Below, piece by piece: positions 23,760-34,683 of a DNA stretch of 64,000 bases. Origin of the DNA: Colletes latitarsis (Eukaryota; Arthropoda; Insecta; Hymenoptera; Colletidae); the NCBI RefSeq assembly GCF_051014445.1, contig NC_135137.1, positions 24,677,501 to 24,741,500 of the forward strand, written 5' to 3'. The first letter of the stretch is position 1. Each line of letters begins with the position of its first letter. The position numbers and the translations under genes were made by a program. The notes beneath the pieces were generated by a model, which was not told the origin of the DNA, searched no databases, and saw nothing but the letters and a program-made list of their open reading frames with translations.

Positions 23760-24585
23760 TTTCAAGCGGCATTTGATGCTGTGGTATGTAACAGTAAATA
23801 TGCCATACGGGCAAGGAGCTGATTTGTACTTGAAAAATTGCATTTGGCCAGCTTTTCGGCAAACTAGGCCACTGTGCCACCTATACTTTTGTTCGTTGAC
23901 CTGTTAGAAGTAATATATCAGCGGCATTTGCAATTGTTCAGCCGAAGACTTCAATTTTTTTTTTTTTAATGTTGAGACATGTATTTGAACTTATCCATGG
24001 TCGTTTCGATAAATTCAATATTACCAACTCTGTTGGCTGCCATACGTCCCCAAAAAAATGATCGCACTCCCGCCGTGCTTGATTGTTGGAATTGTGTTAT
24101 TTTTATTGACTTCCTCGTTCGGTTTTCGCCAAACAATTATTTTATCATGCGAGTTAAATAAGGTAATTTTGACTTCATGTGAGAATATTATATTATTCCG
24201 AAAACTTTCAATACAATTGCCATATTGTTTTGCAAATTCCAAACGTTGGCTCGATTCACCTTCGAAATGTAAGACAGTTTCCGTAGAAATTGTTTGCTTA
24301 ATTCTTGAAGACACATTCTTTGTTAATTTTGGTATACTGGTTTTGGGATTAATTTTACTTTGTCTCATTATGTACCGCTGATTCGTTTCACTCATTCTCT
24401 TCCTCCCTTACGTCTTACTTTATTATACAGTGTTTCACTGTATTTATAATTATCAATCATTTTCTGTACTGTAAAATGAGTCTTTCCTATTATTTGACCT
24501 TATGCCTTAACGATTTACGTCCATAGTACTATTTTATTACAACTTTTCGTACAAAAATATCGGTTTCTGATCTTTTGGAAGCCAT
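23760..24585 (-). pseudogene. Decayed Tc1-like transposase
   Basis: The minus strand from 24585 begins MASKRSETDIF and continues, in other frames, through THFTVQKMIDNYKYS-like helix-turn-helix sequence (about 24480-24440). The longest unbroken piece, 24395-24021, carries IIFSHEVKITLF (first catalytic block, where the usual Asp-Glu-Ser is altered), KIIVWRKPNEE and NTIPTIKHGGSAI, all Tc1 landmarks. A further fragment with TTMDKFKYM follows at about 24000. The rest is unreadable. An end resembling its 5' terminal repeat lies at 24960. Confidence 0.68.
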
Positions 24586-24724
24586 AGTGCAAACTCTTAC
24601 TATTAAACAATGACAAATGATGATCAAATGTAACATCACAACGTAGTAATGTGACCTAGATACGGCTGCACAAATTTCAAATCGAAAAAATATATATCAA
24701 GTTCTACAAAATTCAGGTTTTTAA

Positions 24725-24960
24725 TACTTCAGTAACTATACGCTCAATTTTGTAACAATGAACTAGGTGTACTTTTACATTTTTCGTTAAATATACATGA
24801 TTAATATGTTTTATTAAAATTTGTTTAAAAGAATTGTCCGTTAAAATATGAAAATAAAGTATATATTGTGTTTTTACTTTTGAATATATCTGTTTTTACT
24901 TATTTCCCTGTCAATTTTCACCTCCAACCTAGGTGTACGTTCAATTTTGTGAGTAACTGT
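24725..24960 (-). repeat. 5' terminal region of the Tc1-like element
   Basis: On the minus strand from 24960 it reads ACAGTTACTCACAAAATTGA, then GTACACCTAGGTTGGAGGTG. The same sequence, with changes, recurs on the minus strand from 27142 to 25490, where a second Tc1 element splits it. A shorter internal echo (AAAATTGAGCGTATAGTTAC) lies at about 24758-24738. Confidence 0.55.
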
Positions 24961-24999
24961 AAATCCAATCGAGCATATATGGCAAAAATTGAAACATTG

Positions 25000-25690
25000 T
25001 TCGTAAAAATATAAAATTACAAATAAAAATGATTTAAAAAATGCTTTACGAGAAGAATGGCAAAAAGAGGGGGAAATATAATAAATAATTTGATTGAATC
25101 TATGCCCAGACGATTACAAACGATTATCGATTATAACGGATATCCTACAAAATATTAATTACTATAAATATGACTGATTCACAAACACAGAAAATTCTGT
25201 ATGAACACCTTTTTCTCGCTGATTTTCTTACTTCATTCGGCATTTGAGATTTGTCCATTTTATTTTTATTTAAATTATAATAAAATTTATACTATCTGAA
25301 ATGATGATGATTTGTAATATCTGTTTTTTTTCTTCTGCCAGCCATTTCGATATTATTACTGAAATAAATACCTAACAGATGGTCATTTGTTTTCGGTTTC
25401 TTAGCAACCGTATATCAAGAAATATTGAATGAGACTTTTCGCCAATAATATCCTGATTAAAGTTATATAGATACGCAGAATTTAAACAATTCGCCATGTG
25501 TATGCTCAATTTTGTTTCGATAAAACACCAGTAATCTTACATTTTCAGTTAAATATAAATAAGTACTTAACGCTATTTTGTTTTTCTTTTGATAATTGTC
25601 TATTAAACTGTGTTAATAAATATATACTGTGTTTTCACTTTCAAATATGCATAATTTAATTCACTTTCCCGCTAATTTTCACTACCATAT
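25000..25690 (-). mobile_element. Second copy of the ACAGTTACT Tc1-like element, main part
   Basis: Matches the 5' region of the copy at 24960 (AAAATTGAGCATACACATGG, GTGAAAACACAGTATATATT) and then reads, from about 25343 on the minus strand, MAGRRKKTDI, the counterpart of MASKRSETDI in the first copy. The coding sequence decays at once. The outer tip of its terminal repeat lies on the far side of the inserted Tc1 at 27112-27142. Confidence 0.5.
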
Positions 25691-25691
25691 A

Positions 25692-27109
25692 CAGTGAGTC
25701 ACAAAATTATTCGCTCAGTCGATAATGCGGCAAAGATGAATAAAATAATCAGACAGCGAAGAATTTTTTAAAGCTTTTTTATTTGGATATACACAACTTA
25801 GAGTTCAATGTAACAAAATCATAAAAAAAAATTGAAAATTTTTGATTCATAATTGCAAAAATACAAATTATAATAAATCTTTATGCTTTTTCACGTCACA
25901 AAATTATTCGCTCATTTAATATTAATTACTATTTTAACGAAATTAATATTTAGTGGGATACCTCTTCTGTTTTATAACTTCCGCAAGTTTTTTTAAATTT
26001 ATTATTGTTTGTCAATTTTTTGTCATTCCTCTTGTAATCTGTTTTGTAGTTCAGTTTCATTTGTAATTGAGTGTTTACGTATTTTAACATATAATATATT
26101 CCATACCATCTCGATACGATTTAAATCCGGAGACTGAGGTGGAGTTTTCATTACTTTCAGACAATTGTATAACAACCATTCTTGCACTAATCTCGATGTA
26201 TGTTTGGATTGTTGCGTTAGCTTGGTGAAAGTGGAAGACGTCTAAGATCCCCATCTTTTGAACACTTTGCTTTAAATTTTCTTTTAAAATGTTTAAATAC
26301 ATTATTTTGTCCAATGTATCCGTAATAATCTGCAGTTTACCCACACCATGATAACTAATACAACCCCAAATCATTATATGACCACCCCTGTGCTTAACAG
26401 TGCTATGCAGGTTCTTGGGATTCACTTCCGCGTTTGTTTTTCGCCCTTTCTCAGCAAAATTTTGCAGATGCGACTTTATTCGGAGAGTCCTTATTTTTGG
26501 ATTTTCTTTAATTTTCCTCACTACAAAACGCTCTTCTGAGCAATTTAATAATTTTTTCCTACAACGGCCTGTTTCGTTTCCTTCGTCCCTCTTCTTCGTA
26601 TGGTTTAATAACATATCACACTGTAGAATAACTCTTGCAAACAATTTTTCCGATTTCTCTAATAAATTTTCCATTTTTCCAATGAAAAATAATGATTTTT
26701 CTAACTTCCAAACTTGTTTCTTTACTTTTTTTACCTATGATACTGAAGTGTTAAAACGGGAAGTTATAAATAAAAATTAATGCTTCCTGTCTGCCTTTCT
26801 ACATTATACTGCATATTTTCAGCAATAGTCAGAAAAAAATGCCTATAAAATTTATAGATTGCATTTGCTTTAGATGGTTCGTAGTATGAGCGAATAATTT
26901 TGTGACATAAAAAAACGTAAAAATTTTGTTATAACTCGTTTTTCTGCAATTATAAATCAAAACTTTTAAATTTTATTTTACGATTTTCTTACATTGATCT
27001 GTAAATTGTGTATATCCAAACAAAAGGCTTTAAAAGAACCTTTGTTATCTTATTATTTCATTCATCTTTGCCGTATTATCGACTGAACGAATAATTTTGT
27101 GACCCACTG
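25692..27109 (-). mobile_element. Tc1-like DNA transposon inserted in another Tc1-like element
   Basis: A 1418-bp element with inverted ends CAGTGAGTCACAAAATTATT and (reversed) CAGTGGGTCACAAAATTATT extending about 60 bases. It is flanked by TA on both sides (25690-25691 and 27110-27111). The flanks rejoin as a continuous copy of the ACAGTTACT-type repeat seen at 24725-24960, which fixes the order of insertion. Confidence 0.88.
25945..26690 (-). pseudogene. Tc1-like transposase, internally deleted and frameshifted
   Basis: The frame 26674-26084 (196 codons) holds GRCRKKLLN, ENPKIRTLRI (helix-turn-helix region and hinge), then jumps from NFAEKGRKTNAEVNP directly to STVKHRGGHIMIWGC. The first catalytic Asp block is therefore lost by deletion. 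TLDKIMYLNILKENLKQS follows, after which HFHQANATIQT replaces the second catalytic block, and the frame shifts. The C-terminal tail ending KRYPTKY can be read in another frame near 25960. Dead. Confidence 0.75.
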
Positions 27110-27111
27110 TA

Positions 27112-27142
27112 GGTGTATACCCAATTTTGTAAGTAACTGTAT
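27112..27142 (-). repeat. Outer tip of the split Tc1-like terminal repeat
   Basis: The minus strand reads ACAGTTACTTACAAAATTGG, the counterpart of the 24960 end. It is cut off from its element by the Tc1 at 25692-27109. Confidence 0.55.
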
Positions 27143-27308
27143 GTTATAAATGCTTCTGATGCGAAAGTAAATATTAAGCGAGATGCTATATATTTTGTAA
27201 TGACGTCTTCGACAATGCGGCAGGAATTGTAATATAATATACAGCTACATAGTTGCTAAATTAAACGTACACGCACATTAGAAATGTGATTATTTAAAAA
27301 ACTGATTA

Positions 27309-27699
27309 TGTTACATTGTAGAAGCTCTTTGTGGAGATCTGGAAAATGGGCAAGCCACAAAGGAAAGCAGCATCGGGTGTAAAATCGATAGATTGCACGC
27401 GTCACGGAACATGTCTCTCGAAGGATCGAGAACCTCCGAAAGTGTTCCACGACACGTGCCAAAGATGTTTGCACTCGGCTCGAAGAAATAACCAAAGGAC
27501 GATCGGGCTCACCTCTATAAAGAGAGGATCGCTAGCGAATAGCACGTCATTATAACCGCGAAATAAAGACAGTTTTATGGTGCTTTCTGAGACAAGAATC
27601 GTACGTCGTGCCGCGATTCAATAAAGATTTTATTTGTGAATATAGGCATATTTCTTTTTCTTGTCCGATGATCAGCGAACGAACGTCTTGCGCTATACA
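27309..27699 (+). repeat. Solo LTR-like sequence
   Basis: Starts TGTTACATTG and ends CTATACA. It has a TATA box (CTATAAAGAGAGG, about 27514) and AATAAA signals near 27563 and 27620, in the order expected of U3-R-U5. Related promoters lie at 36165-36500 (minus) and 62816-62950 (plus), sharing CCAAAGGACGATCGGG just upstream of the TATA. No matching target duplication was found, so the ends are tentative. Confidence 0.5.
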
Positions 27700-28290
27700 C
27701 CATTTATGTTGAAAGTTATTAACGTACGTAACATTCCTTGCCTTATATTAATCAAGAAAGTCATTGTCCTTTCAATAACTATTCTCTATATCTGCTAATT
27801 ACATTCAGAAATAAATTTTTATTTTAGGATTAGCAAAATGGTAGTCGAAATATCGGCAACGTCACAAGTTCCCGGCCACGCATATCTTCTCAAGTAAATT
27901 GGACTACACAATTCGTCGCTCGACTGACGCTGCAACACTCGTGTAAGTGACCACAAAATTTGTATATTGTTATTCTATTAATATTTGCGTTGATTGTAGC
28001 ATATTAGATTGATACTCGAGTATCAATTTTGAAGGAATTTTGAATGTTGCTACTGTGCTTTTACGGAAATGGTTGCATTAACCCAGGTTTAAATGCATAA
28101 GTTGGCTAACAAGCTACATAAATCATTAATTCCTATTATTTTGCTATTATTCGATATAAATTCGTGATAAAATGAATATATTTTAACGATTTAAATTGCC
28201 TTAGCCATCCATCTGACATGATGGAAATCTCCAGGAATACGGAAAGGATTTCCTCGCGAAGAACAGTCACTTGCGATGAAATATTACATA
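27700..28290. other. Unassigned AT-rich sequence
   Basis: No gene or paired repeat can be supported. Confidence 0.3.
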
Positions 28291-28297
28291 AAAATAT

Positions 28298-29194
28298 GGT
28301 AATTATTTAAAAAAGATGGGGTGTCGCGGATGTCGATGATTTTTGAATATGTTGTAAAAATCAACATTTTGAACAACTTCCTATACCATAACTGCCGCTT
28401 GGCCTTAGATTCCGTGATTTTTCTTCAAAAAGATCGTTGCTACTACAATGAATTCTATCTATACGTACTGTGGCAGCGGGTGTATAAGCGTTGAATCGCC
28501 GATTGTTTATTGTTTTTATAGATACATCGAGGCGGTTTAACGGTGACCGGCATAAAAAAGTCTAACCCAAACCTTATTTAAACCTAACTATTCTACCTAG
28601 TAACTAATATAATGGATTAGATCTGGGTTTTAGATTTTCTTTTACCGGCCGCCGTAAGGCGGTCGGCCACGCATTCATTTTCTATTTCAGCTTTCTTTAT
28701 TGATATTATCAGAAGTGGGAAAGATTTCAGCCATTATTTCGGAAAATTTCATTATTCGCTCATTAAAATCATAGTGTCGACAGAAGAAGAATTCAGCTAA
28801 ATAGCCTAAATGTATTTAGCGAGTTCTATACTTCGGAATATTCGAACCTTTGATAGCAATGCGTTTAATAACGATATCAGTGCAGAACTAGATTTAGTTT
28901 GACATATTATACATTATTTGTCGTTGGTTGTCATGCCGATTAATCCAAACAAGAGAAAAAGTCGGTGATCGTGGACTGACACATACAGAGTCACAGACAT
29001 GTACATTGTCACAGACATGTACATTGTAGACAGAATTCATTGGAGTAGTGGCAATCTTTTTGAAAAAAATCTCGAAAACTAAGACCGAGCGGCGATTATA
29101 TCTATAGGAAAAAGTTGTTCAAAATGTTGATTTCTACAATGTATTAAAAAATCATCGAAATCGGTGAGACTTCCCCCTTTTCTAAATAATTACC
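28298..29194. mobile_element. Merlin-type non-autonomous element
   Basis: About 897 bp with ends GGTAATTATTTAAAAAAGAT and (reversed) GGTAATTATTTAGAAAAGGG. About 110 bp of inverted repeat is homologous to the Merlin element at 18881. It is flanked by AAAATATG (28291-28298, sharing a G with the element; 29195-29202). The interior encodes nothing and matches the partial copy at 22380. It is probably mobilised by the Merlin enzyme. Confidence 0.75.
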
Positions 29195-29202
29195 AAAATA
29201 TG

Positions 29203-29667
29203 TATATATAGTTTCGTAAAAAAATGAGATGATCTTAAGTTTTTTTATTAAATAAACAATTGTTGTCAATTATAGCTATTGCGATTTCTTTACAAGTAAT
29301 TACTGACAAAATTTTGTTCGAGACGTTTTTTTATTGAATCAACGGAAATGCCTGAAAAATCGTAAGAACATTCCTAGCAAACGAACCGTTCACCGATTGG
29401 GGTGAGTTATACGTCATTCAATTGGACTAATTTAGTACATTATTAATATGCATTTCATTATTTGCGGAAATTCGTTATTTTTGTTTAAATTTGTCATAAA
29501 CTTACAGTAAAGACGTAAGGTTAAACATATTTTGATAGGTTCATTAGTAGAAACAAATGGCTGTTGTTATTGTGTTCGTGGTGTAAATTATAAGTGCCAG
29601 GTAGTCAGATGCTAATTTGTTAAACATGTATTCATAAAAGTCATTTTTTTAACCCAGACCTAACTCA
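29203..29667. other. Unassigned AT-rich sequence
   Basis: Around 29395-29500 (CACCGATTGGGGTGAGTTATACG ... TTGCGGAAATTCGTTATTTTTG) is an inverted partner of 32165-32265, so this flank and its partner form a longer inverted repeat around the CAAG element. No coding capacity. Confidence 0.4.
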
Positions 29668-30555
29668 CAAGTAAACCTATTGAAGAGTCACTCTCCAATT
29701 TTCCTAAAATTTGGATATGTTATAATATATAAAAAACTAAGGTACACGTATTTTTTTTTAACGGCGGTGAAACATATTTAGGTAGTGAAACGACGCCCCA
29801 AAATGGGGGGGCAAAAAGGAAGAATTGCGATATCTTTGAGACCAGTGAAGCGGTTTTGACAATTTTTGATATGAAAGTATCTTTCGATAGAAGACGAAAA
29901 TCGGCCTAGATATGTTGGTAGAGGAGTGAAAATGGGGGGGTTAACTATGAACTATTCCTAAAGTGACCAATTTCTTGTCTGCAAAAAATCAGTTTTGATC
30001 TGATCGAAGTAGTATCTATTAAAACTTGAAGGGGAAAGCTAATTAAGGAACACGTGTTTCTTTATTTTTTTGTTATGAACGATTCCTAAATTGCCGCGCT
30101 CGTTTGGCATTGCACATGGAAGATCTTATGAAACTATATTTTTTAACTGTTCGATCTTTATAATATATTGGTTTTTTAAGTCGCTGCATCCGAATTTGAA
30201 ATCAGATCTTCAAAATTCAATATGGCGGATGAAAACTCGACAAATTATTTGAATAGACAGTAACTCCACATGCGACTTTCAAAATACAGTAATATCGACT
30301 TTTGATATTTATTGTTAATTATGTGAAGTGAATTAAACATGTTAAAAACAGTAATTGTTTATAACAAAATTGTTTAAACAATGTAGCTAAAAAATGAAAT
30401 TTTGTTAAATTCGGTGACAGCATTCATTGTACGCAAAAAATTACTATGGAAACATTAGTCACATATTTTATTATTTTTTTGTCCTTGTTTTAATTTTATT
30501 TTTTTGTGTTTTTATTTTATTTATTTTTTTATTATTACCTTTATTTAAAAAATGA

Positions 30556-30936
30556 CTGATTTGAAGATTAGATCATTTTTTGAAAGTTTTGCATACATGA
30601 TATTCCTTAAAGAAATGTATTATGCACAAAGATTTTTTGCACCAAGCTCATCTTATTGCTGCACACACATTGTAGAACCCGCAAGATGTTTTACAATTTT
30701 TAAAACAGAAATCAACGGGGTTATCAAATTCCAACAGTTTCTCTTTTATATACCCACTTTTATATCATGAGTATTTAATAAGATTTTGAAATCGAGGAGA
30801 AGAAAACTGATTGTGTATCAGCGATTGCAGTTTAATAACGTTATTTCGATGGTACAAATTTATGTGATAGTTGTGTAAAATGACATTATCTGAAAAATAG
30901 CTTATAAAATTCTTCCAAGGTCGAAAGAAAGACATT
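30556..30936 (-). pseudogene. C-terminal remnant of CAAG-family transposase with cysteine-rich finger
   Basis: On the minus strand from about 30936 one frame reads RPWKNFISYFSDNV, then HRNNVIKLQSLIHNQFSS, then PRFQNLIKYS, a stop, and then YKSGY...NPVDFCFKNC. A stop near 30638 lies inside the cysteine cluster, and CAWCKK-like plus FFKEYHVC motifs follow. This matches residue for residue in order the tail of the transposase at 35648-36116. The catalytic domain is gone. The order DDE tail then finger is what defines the family. Confidence 0.72.
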
Positions 30937-31517
30937 TAGGGCTTGAATCATCCCCGTTCTACCAGCAGGAATCATCGTCGTTTACAGTAGATTAAAAATC
31001 ATACTGCGGTTGATCAAACGCTTGTTGCAAAAGCCGTATAATATTGTTTGGATTCATTGCGGACAGTGATACTGAACGGCAGTGAATTTTCTTTTCCATC
31101 AATTACGCCGCGCCGCTACAGATCTCGGTCACCCCACTATACGGCCGTGCGGAGGCTACACAAGAAAACACGGCGTATCGCGTGTTTCATGCACAATGCC
31201 AAACAAGCGTGGCAATTTAGGAGTTGTTTACCCCCCAACATTTATATAAGTGTCAGATTGCTCTTAGATCGGGATATGAATATTACCACTAACACACGCA
31301 CAGAATAATAATAGTTATATTTCGAAGACAAGCGATAATCGACACGCTGCGTTATGTCGTTGTCTTAAGCATGCCGTCATCGATACCTATTTACTAAGAA
31401 AAACAAAAAGACAAAAAAATACGTGTTCTTTAATTAGCTTCCCTCTTGAAGTTTTAATAGATTTTACTTCGATCAGATCAAAACTGATTTTTTGCAGCAA
31501 GAAATTGGTCACTTTAT

Positions 31518-31735
31518 CACTAGATTTACGGTATGCGTCAATTTGACGCATTCAGATTCTAAACTTATCGTTATAAGACTCATAAATATTATTTGTTAGC
31601 AATTTATGTTGAATTGAATTGATGTAACGATATGGATGTATACTCTAATTAAAAGAAAAAACTGCATTTCAATACAACTGTCAACGTAGCGAATTATAAT
31701 AAAAATATGCGCAACGAGTGTCCGTAAACCTAGTG
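31518..31735. repeat. MITE with CACTAGA ends inserted in the right arm of CAAG element 1
   Basis: A 218-bp unit with ends CACTAGATTTACGG and (reversed) CACTAGGTTTACGG, flanked by TTAT on both sides (31514-31517 and 31736-31739). It is absent from the left arm of the host element, which proves it is an insertion. The end resembles that of the TTAA-flanked MITE at 9884. Confidence 0.75.
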
Positions 31736-31965
31736 TTATTATCAAAAGATACTTTCATACCAATAATCATCAAAATCGCTTTACTGGTCTCTCAAAGGTA
31801 TCGCAATTTTTCCATTTTACCCCCTATTTTGGGGGGTCGTTTCACTCCCTAAATACGTTTTTCCTCCGTTAAAAAAAAATACGTGCTTCTTAGTTTTTCA
31901 TGTATTATAATAACATATGCAAATTTCAGAAAAATCGGAGAGTGATACTTACGTAGGTTTACTTG

Positions 31966-32482
31966 TCAACTACGGATGTCTTAAAATTAACATATATGCT
32001 AACTTACAATTATGAGCAATGTCATATTATTATATAACTAAAATTAAATAAAAATACTGTTTCGTAATGGTCTTATTTTATAGGACAAATAATGGTCGAT
32101 TGGCTGTATGAACCTCTCAAAATATACTTAACCTTACTTTTTTATTGCAACTTTTCGACAAGTTTAAACAAAAATAACGAATTTCCGCAAATAATGAAAT
32201 ACATATTTATAATGTACTGCATTAGCCGAATCGAATGACGTATAACTCACCCCGATCGGTGAACGGTCCCGTTTGCTTGGAATATTACGTTCAGGGTAGG
32301 GGAGGATGGTAGGTGGTTGTGAGCGATTGCTCGCATCCCAACGTAACGCTTAAACACCTTCGGGTTTTCGAAGGAAAGTATATGGAATCGGAATCAATCT
32401 AAATAAACTCCTCGCTCGTTGAGGACAAGATTGGGAAATGTACATTAAAGAAATGAAACGAAATGAAACCGAAATTACTATA
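31966..32482. other. Flank of CAAG element 1; nothing coding
   Basis: 32165-32265 is the inverted partner of 29395-29500. The rest, to the CAGGGTG repeat, shows no feature. A GC-richer piece at 32290-32360 is unassigned. Confidence 0.35.
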
Positions 32483-33053
32483 CTGGGTGTTCGGCTACCT
32501 CTGGGAAAAATTTACATGTGCGATTCTAGAGGCCAAAATAAGACGAAAATCAAGAATACCAATTAGTTGATGGAGGCTTCGTTACAAAATTATTAACGTT
32601 TAAAGTTCCGCCTGTAGAATGGCAATCTGCGTATAGCTACGTTCATGCGGAAGGTTGTGGCAGGCCAGTGCTAGTGGTTCTCACGCAGCATGAAAAATTC
32701 TACTTACCGACGTTATCGACAGCCTTAGATTTTTGTCCACTTATGGAAATGCGAACACCTTACGTTGAATAAGATTCAACCTGTCTTATGAAAATCTAGA
32801 AGGGCATATCAAAACTCGCCCAACGAGATTTTCACAGAGAAAGGGTGAATGTCACTTCCAATACCAACAACGTTGTGCACAAAAATCATACACACGCGAT
32901 CATACACGCCCCCCGATCGTCCAGTGTCCGCAAGTATCCACAAATAATCCTTTCAGGCACTAACCACTATGCAATTAAATGAACACGCACCGCGATTATG
33001 TTATTCGTGAGTGGCTATGTGTACTAGGTGGCCGAACACCCTTTATATCACGT
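32483..33053. repeat. CAGGGTG-family repeat, copy D
   Basis: The left end CTGGGTGTTCGGCTACCTC and right end GGTGGCCGAACACCCTTTA are inverted. The first 120 bases follow the family, but the interior from about 32615 to 33020 is different sequence with no internal units. It is probably a recombinant or an insertion-bearing copy. Confidence 0.6.
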
Positions 33054-33489
33054 GTTAATTATTCGACCACGTGTTGGTTGTTCGAGCACGAGTTCGAAGC
33101 TGACGCTTATATTTGAAAAAGAGTGCAGAATGAAAAAGAAAAAGGAAATAGAATAATCTCTCGTATTTATAATATGGAAAAGTCGCAATAAAGCACACAG
33201 TTCTTCGTGGCTAGAAAATCACACACACACATACTCCGACAGTCCCTTGTCGTTAACTGAATAGGTACGACTTTCTTATCTAACGCACATTCTTTTCCCA
33301 CTTGCGAAATTCGAATTCGCCGATAGGGGGCAATGGCCGCCAGTCGTTAACTTCGCGTTTACCGATTCGCACCTACAGATTCAGCCATTCTGATTGCTAG
33401 CTCGCCCTCGAACGTTAATACAATTTAATTATGAACTAAAACTATAACATAAATAAGAGTCAATAGTGAACATATGTACATACTTAAAT
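33054..33489 (-). repeat. Possible 3' end or LTR of the gypsy element
   Basis: Directly downstream of the gypsy pol stop (33490) on the minus strand. It has a purine-rich CGAGGGCGAG near 33410 and is less AT-rich than its surroundings. A 3' LTR would be expected here, but no second copy is in the window for comparison. Confidence 0.3.
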
Positions 33490-34683
33490 CTATTCGTCAC
33501 TTATTCTAATCCATGGCTTAAGTTTATCCGACGAAAGAATAGTATTCAATGGTTTTTGCGTTAAACTAAAGCCCGTTATATCAGTCACAACGAATCTATT
33601 TTTTTTTCAAAACAGTTTTAAGGGGGGAGTCTCATGCGAATGATAGGAAATTGAACCATTTTTCTTAATTTTTTTTGAGGAAATGTTACATCTGACGTTA
33701 TAATTCATTTTCGCAATTTCCTTAGCTATCCTTTGGGAATTCAAAATAATTTTTTTATTAATTTTTATTAACTTTTAATGTTGTTATCACGTTTGCAGTA
33801 AACATGTGTTTAAACACTGGCGTAGGTGATTGCAACTCTCAAGATTGACTAAATAAAAAAAATTAAAAAGATTTTTATTCGGTAGGTTTACAGTTATCGT
33901 CCATATCAAAATAATTCATTTATGTTACAAATTGACAAAATGGTGAAAGCTTAAAGTAAAAATTGCAAAATTTCGTCGTTTCTTTCGCAGCTTTTTAATA
34001 AAAAAAAATATGATAAACTCATTATAACAATTTGATTTTGGCATGGGCGAGAACTATTAGTATGTGGAACAACGTGTAAAAATTTCAAAGCAATCGAACG
34101 TATAGTTATTGAGATTTTATCTACGCCAGTTAAGAAAGTAACGTTTCGAGAGAAACGCATTAAAGTCTGTATGATCATACTAATCAATCCCAGCTCCATA
34201 TAGAATTCCTTTAAGAATGATGGCACTCAGATGGCACAAACGCTAAAATTTCGACTTTTAAAAGCAACACATGTCTCTTGACCCTGTCGTAAACCTTTCG
34301 AAAAAGTAATGTCCGAGCTGTACAAGGTAATCACCCGAAGCAGTAACTCCGGTAATTACCGCGAGGGCTACACAAAAAATGTTCTACAATCCACAATACT
34401 TGACATTTATCTCTCACAATTTAACAGTACATTCTTATATATATGTACTTTCTAAAAAATGGAGAATTTTTGGAGTCTCACATGAGACTCCCCCATTAAT
34501 TTGATAAGGCCCCTTGTATTTTGGGAGCAGTTTTTGATTTGTTCCTGGTGGATATTACAAAATTGTCACTAATACTAAGTCCTCTTCTTTATATTGGGTA
34601 GATTTTTATGCCTTTCGTCGTATTTTGATTTCTTATATTCTTGGATTGCGCGGTTTACAATTTGAACTGAATTTCGCAACTTA
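33490..34683 (-). pseudogene. pol: gypsy pol C-terminus (integrase tail), split by a TTAA element
   Basis: Two coding pieces on the minus strand. From 34683 to 34500: RNSVQIVNRAIQEYKKSKYD, then DLVLVTIL, one stop, then QKLLPKYKGPYQI. From 33617 to 33490: after a one-base slip in an A-run, RFVVTDITGFSLTQKPLNT and LSSDKLKPWIRISDE, then stop. These are the GPY/F module and tail of Ty3/gypsy integrases (KYKGPY ... FVVTDI). The insertion at TTAA falls just after the GPY motif. Everything upstream of the tail is missing, cut off at the CAAG element boundary. Confidence 0.82.
33622..34495. mobile_element. TTAA-flanked non-autonomous element in the gypsy pol
   Basis: An 874-bp unit with ends GGGGGGAGTCTCATG and (reversed) TGGGGGAGTCTCATG, flanked by TTAA on both sides (33618-33621 and 34496-34499). 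Removing it restores the order of the gypsy tail. A 91-codon minus-strand ORF (33951-34226) has no recognisable domain. The superfamily is uncertain: piggyBac, Kolobok and Sola3 all use TTAA. Confidence 0.8.

Larger units (their letters stand above)
29668..31965 (-). mobile_element. CAAG-family element 1, internally deleted
   Basis: Ends CAAGTAAACCTATTGAAG and (reversed) CAAGTAAACCTACGTAAG. The inverted arms are about 440 bp at the left and about 590 bp at the right, the right arm being enlarged by a 218-bp MITE. It is flanked by TCA on both sides (29665-29667 and 31966-31968). Inside is a minus-strand C-terminal piece of a pogo-like transposase. A TATA-like CTTATATAAATG lies near 31250 on the minus strand. 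Confidence 0.8.

Noticed and set aside
24058..24381. 107-codon plus-strand ORF
   Set aside because: It is the antisense shadow of the Tc1 transposase piece at 24021-24395.
31048..31308. 86-codon plus-strand ORF rich in Arg
   Set aside because: It lies antisense in the less AT-rich 5' region of CAAG element 1, across its TATA-like motif; no family pattern.
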